64,000 nucleotides of DNA from Stemphylium vesicarium (Eukaryota; Ascomycota; Dothideomycetes; Pleosporales; Pleosporaceae). The position numbers and the translations under genes are program-made. Under the pieces are notes generated by a model that was not told the origin of the DNA, did no database searches, and saw only the letters and a program-made list of their open reading frames with translations. The stretch covers positions 806,001-870,000 of the forward strand of contig QXCR01000002.1 of assembly GCA_004380135.1 (NCBI GenBank), given 5' to 3'. Positions 1 to 9,852 of the stretch are shown here, one piece after another; the first letter of the stretch is position 1, and each line of letters opens with the position of its first letter.

Positions 1-1469
1 CATCATGACATCGGCGAGTGAGTTCGCCACGTCGAATAGCTTAGACTCCTGTAACGGACGTCAGCAGTCATCGACTTCAGCATTGGGAGACTCCTACCAT
101 GCCAGGCCCATGGGCCTCAACACTTTGTCGCGAAAGACTGCCGAGATTGCTAAGCACATTCTGGGCTACTTTAGCAGGAAAGCGAAAGGAGAACTCCTCG
201 TCCTGACTAGCACGGCTACTCAAGTTGGTCACATTGAGCGCGTGCTGCCACAAGAAAATACGCATCCATTGCTGGGTCATCGTAATATCTGCACGCTGGA
301 GTTCGTTCTCGAGACTGCGAGGATCCTCATCACTGCTGAGTTGGTGTTGAGCTAGGGCGAGTGCACGACGCGCGCTTGCAGGATCGGCTGTTATTGTGAC
401 ATCCAGGATGTTGAAAAGTCGGCAAAGCTGAATGAAAGCGGGCGTGACCATTCCATCGTGTAAGTCCTCCAGTCTCGGTAGATCGGGCGATCGCTTTAGT
501 GTCGTGGGTACATCGTGCTGTAAAGAATGCGCGCGCTCCGTGATGAAAAGAAGCCAATAAACCCTCAGTGTATACTGTGTTTGCTCTGCGTCCATGAGTT
601 GATAGTGGGTCGTTTTGTGCAAGCCTAAGATATGCGCTTTGAAGATGGCCTCTCCAAGGAGAACTGTTGAAGCGTTCATTCGTCCAACATTCGCGGAATA
701 AACATGCAGGAAGAAGCTGCTTAGCAAAGAGGACATGGTGACGTTCTCCAGGTGGTCGGACTCATTTCTTGCCTTCTTCGACTCTAGTTCGAATGCGCCG
801 CTCGAGACGCGATAATGGCCGTCTACTGGGCTCCCAGGCTCAACATCAATGGAGAATTGGCTGACGATGGAGGCGCATATCGCGGTCGCTAGTGCATAAG
901 CTTCCAAGTCTTCAGGATGAGTAAGCAGTCGTGCAGTTAGCGCTTCGGCATCGACAACAGGCCAAATACCATATCCACGTGCCTGGTAGATATCCAAATA
1001 CTGTGAAAGGCAGGCTACCGATATCCTTTGAGGCTCCTGGTGAGCAGAAGAGATTGTCGGGCTCATGATGTCAGGCCATCCTTTGGGGTCCATGTCGTGA
1101 TCACCGAGAGAAGGAATTGGGTCCATGTAAGGCAGCTCATTGACCGGACTCCCGGTGTCGAAGCTTGTCTCGCTGTTGCTTCTTGACCCGTCATGGCTGC
1201 TCTTGCTGCGTTCTTGCAATCTTCTGATGGCGGCTTCCGTGGTCCGCCGTGGGCCTTTGGGCCCGCTCTTTCCATGAGTCTTCAGATAGGTGCAATCCCA
1301 ATTTGCAGCCTCACACCTCCCACAAGGCTGATTGCCGTCACATCGTACTTTTCCTGGGTAGAAGGAGAGAAATGTCAGTTGTGGGACATGTATCGAAGGA
1401 AAAGCAACACGTACTGACAGAACAAGGGTCACACGCCCGTCGCGTGCCCTTCCGCGGAGCCATGTTCAT
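1..1469 (-). CDS. Zn2Cys6 transcription factor, sugar-regulator-like (3' end beyond window)
   Basis: Nuclear DNA-binding regulator. The first exon (1415-1469) encodes the start and the first two cluster cysteines (RRACDPCSV). A 61-nt intron (1354-1414) restores RKVRCDGNQPCGRCE, giving a full CX2CX6C...CX2CX6C binuclear cluster, followed by a basic KTHGKSGPKGPRR linker typical of maltose/amylase-type regulators. The rest is a helical middle-homology region (VYWLLFITERAHSLQHDVP). The open frame appears to stop at 77, but a phase-0 intron at 49-97 with a GCTGAC branch site leads into ESKLFDVANSLADVMM, the conserved family C-terminus, so the gene continues off the left edge. The start at 1469 is the first ATG of two (the other is at 1463). 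The target genes cannot be told from sequence; MalR/AmyR-like sugar control is an inference from the cluster and linker. Confidence 0.85.
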
Positions 1470-2879
1470 TTCTGGGGCCAAGGTACTAGCCTGATTGGAA
1501 AGACAATCCTCAATAGTCATCCGAGTTCGTCATCTCGTCATAGCGGAGATGGTTTGTCGGGTCGGTGATGGGGAGTGTAGTAGAGTGCGGGGGGCTGGGA
1601 AGTTTGTCGGAAGCAAGTGAGAAACCAACGGAGAGCAATAGAGTAATGCTGCTATAGAGTGTGGTCGTGGTTAAACCATGCGGCTGATGCTGAGAACAAA
1701 AGGTGGAGATGCGGCTGCACGTCGTTTGACCCTTGCACCTTGGGGGCGCAGACAGCACCCAATCAGGACTGGGGGCGGGCGTCGGCCGCCGTACAGGCCC
1801 CGACGCCAGCACGTCCGCCCGAAAAACCTCCCTTCTAGAAGCATTTTCGAAGAAAATTGTTCCCTGCCGGCATGCACCAGTGCTGCGGGCTGCAGATAGG
1901 CAGACGCTTATATCATACGATTAGTGACATTCTGGGTGTTCGCCGGCCTGCTGGGCTTAGCGATGGGCCCAACTGGGAGCGGTGACACTGTGCGCTTGAA
2001 GCCAGCCGGCTTGTGAAAATCTCGTCCGGAGGGAAAAAAGAAAAGCCTCTGGTGCTTCATTCAACGGCCGGCAATACCTGCGATCGTCCAGGGAAGTTGA
2101 TCAAGGTGGTCATTGCTAACCAGCTCTATCCTCTCGTTTCGCGGCTACTTTCGGTCGTGGGGACGGGGGTAGTGAGGCTGCGCGGAAGCTAGGACGCGTA
2201 GAGGTGACGTATTGACAGACATTCGGCTAGCTTGCGTCTTCAGCCTAGGCTGCTCAAGCCTCGCAGCGCTTACCAGGTCGTCGAGTAACTCGGGATGCGG
2301 ATGAACCCGACCGCTTACTGGTGATCTTTCCCTATTGCTATTTTTTTGCTCTCCAAGAATATCGCGCACCCCAGGGAGGCCATGCTAGTGCATGAATTGG
2401 GGGCTTCGCAGCATGCCGGCCCTGCCGCGATCCGGAGCTTGAGGGGTATGAGGACACCTCGTACAAAATTCGGTCTCACCTTGAATTAAACATGCAAGCA
2501 TTCGCACGAGAAGCTTCATGATCCGCTTGCAAATTTGCATGAGCACCGTCCTTTGCGCCATTTTCGAGATTGATATCTTTTAATTGATTCGGACCTTCAA
2601 GAAGAAAAATGTTGTTTTCGTCGGTCAGTCCGCGCGACATTGATGGGCGTGTCTTTCCCTTGGGGCCCTAGTGTCCTAGCAGAGTGCTGTTGGATGCGTT
2701 GCGATCTGACAAGAGTTGGAAAGTGTACCGTCCCTCTACCATTGCAGTTCGGATGTGGTGTTCGCGGAAAGAAGCCTCGGTAGAGGGGCTCCATGACTGT
2801 CTTGCTGTAGAAAACTGTGGGGCGTGGTGAAGGCCAGAAGGTACCTGAGCCAAAGGACGGCTGCTCGATCTCCACCCGT
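1470..2879. other. Intergenic, no supported gene
   Basis: Only short overlapping frames without domain character. It includes the presumed promoter of the leftward Zn2Cys6 gene. Confidence 0.5.
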
Positions 2880-3214
2880 TTCATTCGTCAAAGTCAGCAA
2901 AATACCTACGAAGTTAGTGATTGTACCGGAAATATTGCTCGACCTGATATTGGAAAGGATAGGTGCGCCAAGCTGCGTTCTTCTGAGGTGCTGGCGAAAT
3001 TGACCTGGAATTCGCCTTGCCACTACACGTGTGCTCCGACAACTTGAAAAAGTAGTCGCCACGAGAAGCTTCGCACCGCTACTCTCTTTGCAGGATTGAG
3101 TGTTCCCAGGAGTGGCTGTGACCTCCAGAGTCCCTCTGCTTGTTTCCAAAGTGTCTGGGTACATGGCACCGTAAATGCAATGATGACGACCAGAGCGCGT
3201 GTCGACGCCGTCAT
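2880..3214 (-). CDS. Possible small secreted protein, multi-exon, uncertain
   Basis: An ATG at 3214 opens a hydrophobic leader (MTASTRALVVIIAF) resembling a signal peptide. Further down, another frame reads RCEASRGDYFFKLSEHTCSG and continues to YPFQYQ, bounded by a TAG acceptor upstream. A canonical ACTAAC...TAG branch/acceptor lies near 2920-2940. Joining these through small introns would give a short cysteine-containing secreted protein. The competing 179-residue frame (2736-3275) covers the same DNA and cannot be excluded. I do not recognise a family. Confidence 0.25.
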
Positions 3215-3766
3215 AATTCCTTTCCAGCACTAAGCCTGGAAGACCATTCGAGAACCTTAATATGGCAGAATACATGGCAAATGCATTCTGCCTTGTCCTG
3301 AGCTCGAGAGATACGAGAGTCTGGGGAGGTTAGATTAATCAGCTCGCTAATGTCTCCACAGCAATATACCCAGATTAAAGGTATCGTGATAATTGTATGT
3401 ACCCTCATATATTCTTCGTCGAGCTGATCTGGATATATCGCTCCAACAGACATCTAGAGCCGGATGCAACGGTTCGCAGTCGACACGATGCAAGGATCGC
3501 ACATCTTCGCGATGCCTTTGGACGATCCAAGACAGTGGCTATTTTCGGCTCGTCGTGCAGAGTATGATAAAGAGACTGGATGCACTGCAGCCATGTCAGT
3601 GGCGTTTCAGATACGAAAGTCCTGCTTATTTAAACAGTTGGGTATTAGCATCTGGAATTGTCATTGTGCTGCACCAACACTCTACCTGCTCCATCAGTAA
3701 ACACACAACCCTCGGCCAACTACATCTCCAAAGCCTTCCCTACTACGCCCAAACATCATCTCCAAC
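3215..3766. other. Intergenic, upstream of secreted-protein gene
   Basis: No coding frame supported, apart from the promoter motif listed separately. Confidence 0.5.
3627..3634 (+). promoter_or_regulatory. TATA-like box of the secreted cysteine-rich protein gene
   Basis: TATTTAAA lies 133 nt before the ATG at 3767, with a pyrimidine-rich, AC-rich leader between them. Position and composition fit a fungal core promoter; function is inferred. Confidence 0.4.
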
Positions 3767-3985
3767 ATGAGACTTCTCCTCCTTGTCACCGCGATCACGT
3801 CTGTCGCTCTTGGTGCACCCAAAGACCCTTACCCAGCACCATGTGGAAGATCCGACCCTTCAGGAATCTGCACTACCAAACCCACTTGCTATCAAAAGGG
3901 CGGCTTTTGGGTGCAGCGCGACTGCACCTTCTACGGTGTGCTCGACGTCGGATGTTGTTACTCTATCCCCGATGAGAAGAGATAA
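3767..3985 (+). CDS. Small secreted cysteine-rich protein
   Basis: 72 residues. The N-terminus MRLLLLVTAITSVALG is a clear signal peptide, with likely cleavage near residue 16, giving a mature protein of about 56 residues. It contains six cysteines (pattern C-X8-C-X5-C-X11-C-X9-CC), enough for three disulfides. It ends in EKR, a dibasic tail that could be trimmed by a Kex2-type protease. Short length, leader and cysteine density match the general class of fungal small secreted proteins, which includes antimicrobial and host-interaction proteins. I recognise no named family and infer no specific activity. It is a single exon. Confidence 0.75.
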   Translation: MRLLLLVTAITSVALGAPKDPYPAPCGRSDPSGICTTKPTCYQKGGFWVQRDCTFYGVLDVGCCYSIPDEKR

Positions 3986-4976
3986 GGGCTTGCTACCTCG
4001 AGACGAAATGGGCGGAGGGCGTTCGAAGTTGGCGAAAGGAATTGCGGTCCATGATCGATCAGGAAGGGGAACGTTGAGGTTCTGCGGTAGATTAATCGCT
4101 GTTGTCTTGTTTAGTCAATCAAATGCATTCGCGTGGAATCCTCGTTTTGAAACTGTGCGCTGGCTGCCACTTCATTTGAGCAGGCGTCTAGAGCCGCCGT
4201 TCATGCGCGCATTGATGTCTAAACGAGTGCGACATGAGTTTCCACGAGTTCGACAAGCCCATGCGGCGGGCTTCGTAGGGCTGCATCAATATGGCCGTCG
4301 TACTTCGGTGCTGCGCTCGATCGATGAGTCGCGCAGTACAAGACAAATGGGCAAAGACAGCATTGGCTCCTGCTGCGATTTCCAAAGGATTGTTCTAAAA
4401 AGACGAAACGTGGAGTTTTTGCAGTACACGATGGGCGAACGGAAGGAGAGACCGAGGGAGCATTATGTCATCGTGGCTTGTTTGGCATTCGGCCACTATC
4501 GGAATGCGATTCCGCATCTTTCCGGTATAATTTTCGGTCCCTTGATTTTCGAATTTTGTCCCCACAACAACATTGTGGCCGTACTGTTTTCGATACCGCG
4601 GACGCCTCACTACTTCCGAACGGGCCTTTTATATCATCGCTTATGAGATACTGCATAGCAGCGTCTCCCACGATTGCCTCCATCTCAAGTACCCAACAAA
4701 ACTCCATCATTTACACATCGATATTATGGATCCAGGAATGGATCTGACGGGCTTCTAAGCGCTAATACCAGCGCGGGAAGCTATACACACGCTTTGACGT
4801 GGAAGTGAAGTACGTTATGTCCAGGCGCGTTCCAGCAACACATTGGCCTTCCAGGCCTGCTACTTCCATGCGCAAGGGCTGGCACCATGGAATCGGTTAG
4901 CCTGATGTGGCTTTGTACTACATTTTGTCGCTACCTACACCCCTGCTCATGACTCTTCAGAAGCCTCGGGATCATT
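3986..4976. other. Intergenic, no supported gene
   Basis: A long shadow frame runs on from the upstream gene in another frame, but nothing in it looks like a protein domain. Confidence 0.5.
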
Positions 4977-6161
4977 ATGAACCCTCCTGTACTAGACTGC
5001 CATACCCCTTCCGAGGAATCTTCGCCGCTACGGGGTGTCAAGAATAGCAGTCATGACAAGACTACTTATTCAAGGGTACCGAAACGTCAGAGGTCGCTGG
5101 AAGAAGCGCACGAGAACCGGAAAAAGAGACGGCAAGACAGTGCGGCCGACTCGCTGAAAGATTGCCCTCTCTTAGCAACATTGCGAGAGTACGGCCTTCT
5201 TGAGAACATCATATCTTGTCTTTGCCCAAGTGACTTACTGGCATTGCTGTTGTGTTCAAAGTCTATGCACCAGACAATCGTTCCCCAACCGGGCAGCCTA
5301 GAGAACCTACTTGGCAAGCTGAGATGCCCTGGGAGAGGCGTGAAGATACGCAGACAGAGACACAAGAAGTCGGCTTTCTTCTATGCTTACGAGTGTAGTG
5401 AATACGTCGAATGTGGCACGATAGATGGGGGTACGGAATCTCGTCCGTGTGCGAGTTGCAAGATCACGACTTGCGATGAGTGCCGCGTTCACTGTGTGTA
5501 CCAAAGCATTTTCGAGAGGCCATGCGACGACGATGAGTTACCCAACTTCAGTGGTTTCATCCTGCTGTCCCCGTCGGAGGTACCCATCTTAAGCCCTCAC
5601 CATCTCGCAGATGATCTTGCTCTACCGCATTGGCAAGATCCATCGTCAGGCGGGACTGCGCCGTACCACGACCAGGGTTTTATTGATGTTCCTTTCGAAG
5701 AGGAAAGCTTTGGTCCACCTGAGTGTGTCGAAGACTTTCTAGACCTCGACCTTGGCAAGCATACGTTTGTTGGACCGGTCGCGTCCAACGTGGCTCAACC
5801 ATCACCCGTTCTTCGATCTTTACACCATACAACAGAAAGAAGAAAGCGATGGTTCTGCGAAGATCATGTACCATCAAGCATTTTGAAACAGCGGGAAGAA
5901 TCGTCAGTCGCTGACTGTCGGTGCAGCCTTCGAAGTCGTTTCCTCGACCGATGGCTCTGCTTACGATGTTACGAAGACGAAGAAAAGACTCTCTCTCAGG
6001 CATATACGGGTAATAATACCCAGTGTTGTTGCGGATCAGTGCGAGGCCACGAGGTGTGCTTGTGGTGCGGTGGAGAGATCTCGCAACTTGCCATAGGCGG
6101 TGAGCCGGGAGCCGATCCAAATCCCACCCAACTCCCGGAAGGAGCTCACCATGAGCCATAA
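4977..6161 (+). CDS. F-box-like, cysteine-rich hypothetical protein
   Basis: 394 residues, single exon. A basic, lysine-rich N-terminus (residues 35-53, KRQRSLEEAHENRKKRRQ) looks like a nuclear localisation signal. It is followed by an F-box-like helix pair (about residues 65-100, LLENIISCLCPSDLLALLLCSKSM). Two cysteine clusters follow: CASCKITTCDECRVHC (about 157-172), and a C-terminal group containing CRCSL, CLRCYEDEE, CCCGS and CLWCGGE (about 315-365). These resemble paired zinc-binding knuckles seen in fungal F-box proteins of unknown substrate. If the F-box is real, it would work as an SCF ubiquitin-ligase adaptor; that is inference. No intron signals are needed. Confidence 0.7.
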   Translation: MNPPVLDCHTPSEESSPLRGVKNSSHDKTTYSRVPKRQRSLEEAHENRKKRRQDSAADSLKDCPLLATLREYGLLENIISCLCPSDLLALLLCSKSMHQTIVPQPGSLENLLGKLRCPGRGVKIRRQRHKKSAFFYAYECSEYVECGTIDGGTESRPCASCKITTCDECRVHCVYQSIFERPCDDDELPNFSGFILLSPSEVPILSPHHLADDLALPHWQDPSSGGTAPYHDQGFIDVPFEEESFGPPECVEDFLDLDLGKHTFVGPVASNVAQPSPVLRSLHHTTERRKRWFCEDHVPSSILKQREESSVADCRCSLRSRFLDRWLCLRCYEDEEKTLSQAYTGNNTQCCCGSVRGHEVCLWCGGEISQLAIGGEPGADPNPTQLPEGAHHEP

Positions 6162-6550
6162 TGCGGTCCACCAATATTGTGGAGAAATAATAGCGCTTGG
6201 TCGTTGGCCTTTCTGGACTCATTTCCAGCGCTTACGTTTGTAACATCACCTTGTACACTATCTCAGCTCAACCTTTCTGTCGAGTCCTTTCATATACCCC
6301 ATATATTGTATTCTAGTTCTCAACGCTAATCTCGGACGATTGATGAAAACCCAAACTTGTACTCATACATACGTCTTCGCGATTCTACCGCAGGGCGTCG
6401 GGACTGATGATCGATTCTCCTTCTTACATGTACAGGCGCCGTTTTGTACACTACATCAACCAGTCCCGCGAAATCTTTGATTCGCTCCTTGAAAGTCCCA
6501 AGACGTATTTTTCAACCAATTCTATACGCTCCCGACCACCATCACAACAT
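6162..6550. other. Intergenic between convergent genes
   Basis: No coding frame supported; it holds the 3' ends of two convergent genes. Confidence 0.5.
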
Positions 6551-7003
6551 TTAGCGTAAACACCCCGATGCCCGTCCGCTCTCCATATAGTAGCCGATCT
6601 CATGCAATTGCGCTCTCGCGACCCGCCTCTCCTCTGACTTTCCATCCCTAAGCACCTTCCTCAATCTGCCCTCTTCTTCCCTAATCTGTACCTCCTTCTT
6701 CCTTCTACCTTCTCGATGCATGACCAGATCGACCTGCGCCTTCGCCAGCTCGTCGCGGAGACACTGTAAACCGGGCTCGTCGCGCTCGCGTCGGACCGCA
6801 ATCTCGAGGTCGACGATGATGTTCATGAGGTCAATGGTGTGGCTGTTGTGCAGCACGTAAATGGAGACGAGGCTGTTTTGGCGTTGAGTGAGCTGTGAGG
6901 GTGGTCCGGTTTCGGGCGCATCGAAAGAGAATGCAGATGAGGGCGGAGAGGGCATCGGGCCGTCGTCGATATCGCTCCAGACGTCGTTCATGGGCGTGTC
7001 CAT
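6551..7003 (-). CDS. Short coiled-coil hypothetical protein
   Basis: 150 residues starting at the ATG at 7003 (MDTPMNDVWSDIDDG); the frame upstream of this has no ATG. The first 50 residues are acidic and proline/serine rich. Residues from about 60 onward are a strongly charged helix (IIVDLEIAVRRERDEPGLQC, then REGRRKKEVQIREEEGRLRK), predicted coiled coil. There is no signal peptide or membrane segment, and I recognise no family. Charged, frame-consistent composition over the full length supports a real gene. Confidence 0.55.
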   Translation of the reverse strand: MDTPMNDVWSDIDDGPMPSPPSSAFSFDAPETGPPSQLTQRQNSLVSIYVLHNSHTIDLMNIIVDLEIAVRRERDEPGLQCLRDELAKAQVDLVMHREGRRKKEVQIREEEGRLRKVLRDGKSEERRVARAQLHEIGYYMESGRASGCLR

Positions 7004-7885
7004 TTTTTGATATGTGGTATTGGGTAGCCGCAAGATGCTCGCGGGTTGGAGTTGTGGTGAGGATGGATTGCTGTGCTGTGCGACTTCGCTGTGCTGGTTC
7101 CTGCCCCAAGCAGAATTTTTATAGGATCAAATTACGAGTGTGTGAGTTCGATGAAAGTGCGTGGTGAAAGGTGAGGTTCAAGGCCCTTATTAGACCGGAT
7201 GAGTGAATGGTGAATCCGATGGAAGCGGAACGAGCGCATGCAACCAGCCGGTGTGCGACAAGAGTGCCAAACCCCGATGTTTTGAGCCTTGATTCAGCTT
7301 TGAGTCGGGATAGATGAAGCACAGGAGGGTACATTCTTGCTCCCGGGTTGAGGCTGCGGTTGTGAATCGTCATCTTGACCGCGTTGGTCTGTCAATTCGA
7401 AATCTCTTTGCGCGCCCACATTGTCAGCCGTATCCAGGCTAATCACTCCCATGGTTACTTTTTCGATATCCATAATGCAAGTCTTTGAGGGACACATGTT
7501 TCGCTCTCAATGTTCCGTATCGCGATGTGGAATTTGCGACATTGCTGTTTGGCTGCGGACTCATTCTAGGTAGCTATGCCAATAACTCATGTAGGGTATA
7601 TTGAACGGAGGCAAGACATTGACAAGATTCTCTCGGTCTCTGTACATAGGTGTCTTCGAGATGGGCAAAGCTAGTATTGGACGAATGTCTGCTTGTGTTG
7701 AGGAACATGCGGGATAGCGCTATCGTCTTGTGGGGTAAAGTCTTGGCGCGTCCAGGTCGCGTCCTCTGTATCTGTGGGGATGCTCTCCAAGCTTCACTTT
7801 CGTCCACCTCCTTACCGCCCAATCCGATGTATAAATCTCGCAGTGAAATCTTGTGAAATCTTTTTAGCAATTTCTCAGCGCGACC
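7004..7885. other. Intergenic, divergent promoter region
   Basis: It lies between the leftward coiled-coil gene and the rightward BTB gene. No coding frame is supported. Confidence 0.5.
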
Positions 7886-8755
7886 ATGGCCTCCAATGCT
7901 ATGGACGTAGATACCTCGGCCGCTTCGAACGCGCCTCCCCAACCCGCGGCCCTTCCTTACCCCGTACCGACCGAGCTTCCCCAGACCGATCACATCATTC
8001 TCGACGTAGACGGCCGAAAGCACCGAACGCGAAAATCCATCTTGTCAGATTGCGCATACTTTGCCAATCTTCTTAGCGGAAGATGGCCCGTCGACATGCT
8101 GCCCGATGGCTCTCTCCCAATCGATGCGGACCCCGAGACGTGGCCAATCATCTTCACATATATTAAAAGGCCCACCGTGTTTCCATTGTTGTGGACACGA
8201 GAGAAGGGGTTCGACTACGTTACATACAATAAGCTCATGGCCGAGGCCGATTTCTTCGGTCTCGATGACTTGAAAGACTGGATCAGGCAGAAGAAATATA
8301 TGAAGGCTGTGAAATCTGGCTACAAGATGGAGGTTCACCCCGGACAACTGAACCCTTACAGTAAGATTGAAAATAATCATACCTGGTTGCATACCGTGCC
8401 TTTCCCCAAAAAGCGCGACACAAACTGGGGGCACGAGATGGACGATTGGCCTAGGCCGCCCCCGTCTCAAGATTCCACATTTCCAGAAGATATTGAGCTA
8501 GTAGCGTCTTTTGAGGCCAAGATACCCAGCCAGGGTGATTTCAAATGCCCCATGGGACGACCGTGGCACGCGTCTCCCGGAGATTGCTTCCATGACGGTT
8601 GCGATATCCCGCATGATGAGGAATTCAACAAGTACTGCTTCGAATGGGACAGCAATCCTAGCAGCATTGTCACGATTATCAAGTACATCGACTACCGCCC
8701 AGAGCGGTGTACGAAAGACTACTTTGACTCGGATAGAGCCACTACCAAATCTTGA
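7886..8755 (+). CDS. BTB/POZ (T1/KCTD-type) domain protein
   Basis: 289 residues, single exon. After a proline/alanine-rich leader, residues about 36-135 have the KCTD-like T1 BTB layout: HIILDVDGRKHRTRKSILS, then YFANLLSGRW, then the PIDADPETWPIIFTYIKRP core, and finally NKLMAEADFFGLDDLKDWI. The C-terminal half (about 150-289) is novel and rich in W, P, D and C (GDCFHDGCDIPHDEEFNKYC). BTB domains of this kind mediate oligomerisation and can recruit Cullin-3; neither is shown by the sequence. Start chosen at the ATG in CGACCATGG, a good context. Confidence 0.8.
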   Translation: MASNAMDVDTSAASNAPPQPAALPYPVPTELPQTDHIILDVDGRKHRTRKSILSDCAYFANLLSGRWPVDMLPDGSLPIDADPETWPIIFTYIKRPTVFPLLWTREKGFDYVTYNKLMAEADFFGLDDLKDWIRQKKYMKAVKSGYKMEVHPGQLNPYSKIENNHTWLHTVPFPKKRDTNWGHEMDDWPRPPPSQDSTFPEDIELVASFEAKIPSQGDFKCPMGRPWHASPGDCFHDGCDIPHDEEFNKYCFEWDSNPSSIVTIIKYIDYRPERCTKDYFDSDRATTKS

Positions 8756-9852
8756 GATTGGAGGAGACGATCACTCAAAGATTTGCAAACACTCTTTCTT
8801 CCTGAATATATAGTGTGGTCTCGGAGGCTGTTTCTGACCATCAACTCCAAGTCGTTTCAGCGACCACCGAGCAGTATCCTGCCGACGTTCGCCATCTTTA
8901 CCTTTATGTTTTGCTACGGCCAGATGACAGCGACGATTATGACATTCCACACAAGAAAGATACACGCAGTAGAACAGTAAAGTATTGCGAGAGGGGTGTG
9001 GTACATCAGCTACGCTCCGTTATCCACAATCGTATGCTCTTCATCTCAGCTTCAAATTGTAGTGGGCAGCACGTCACAACACAACCCATGGCTCATCTCC
9101 ACCGTACATGTACTCGAAGGATCAATATGCATGCCTAAACATTCTCATCTAGCGCTACCAATCTATCTCCCAATCCTCTTTCCAGCCTTGTCCACGCCCG
9201 CAAGCCAAGCCCAGGCTCGCTCACAAGCGTGATGCAAGCAAATCCAAGACCTCGTCAAGAAACCATACGCAGGCACCGCGTCATACTAAGAGGCCGTGAC
9301 ACGACGGCATTCTTATCTCTAGGCAAGAAGGCTTGAGTAAACGCGGAGTCGGCCGATATCGCTCGTGCATGACTAGTAAGCGCGGCTGTCTCGCGGACAT
9401 GCGCCGAAGGGTTCGATGCAGGAGAGCTGAGCGGACTGCTACTAATACACTGCGTAGTAAATTTAGACTTATTCCATAGTCGCCTTCCCCTTATCGCGAA
9501 CCAGAAGCCATTTCCGCAACTTATCGCCGCGACTGCAGGTTAGCGACACCACGAGCGACGCGGGGAGGAAGCGAATCACAAGCGGCCAATCCCCCTAAAT
9601 CCGAAGTGCTGTCCATACATTTGCGCTCGCACTCGCCGACCGAAACTGCGTTGATGGAGAGGATCATCGTCACGTTGAGAAGGCGCGCGCAGAATATCAA
9701 GCGGGAGAGTAAGTTCAAGTATAGCGAGAGCTCCGTCTCGTCCATTATTCAGCTACCAAATCAAATAGGTATCTACGCTCGTAACGAAACCATCAACAGA
9801 CATACACATATGACCGCGTCTCCATCTCAACAGTCATTACTATACCACACAT
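8756..9852. other. Intergenic, no supported gene
   Basis: Convergent 3' region; only short overlapping frames. Confidence 0.5.

Noticed and set aside
3783..4646. 287-residue frame overlapping the secreted-protein gene
   Set aside because: It is the +1 shadow of the signal-peptide gene extended into the 3' flank; it has no leader or recognisable domain.
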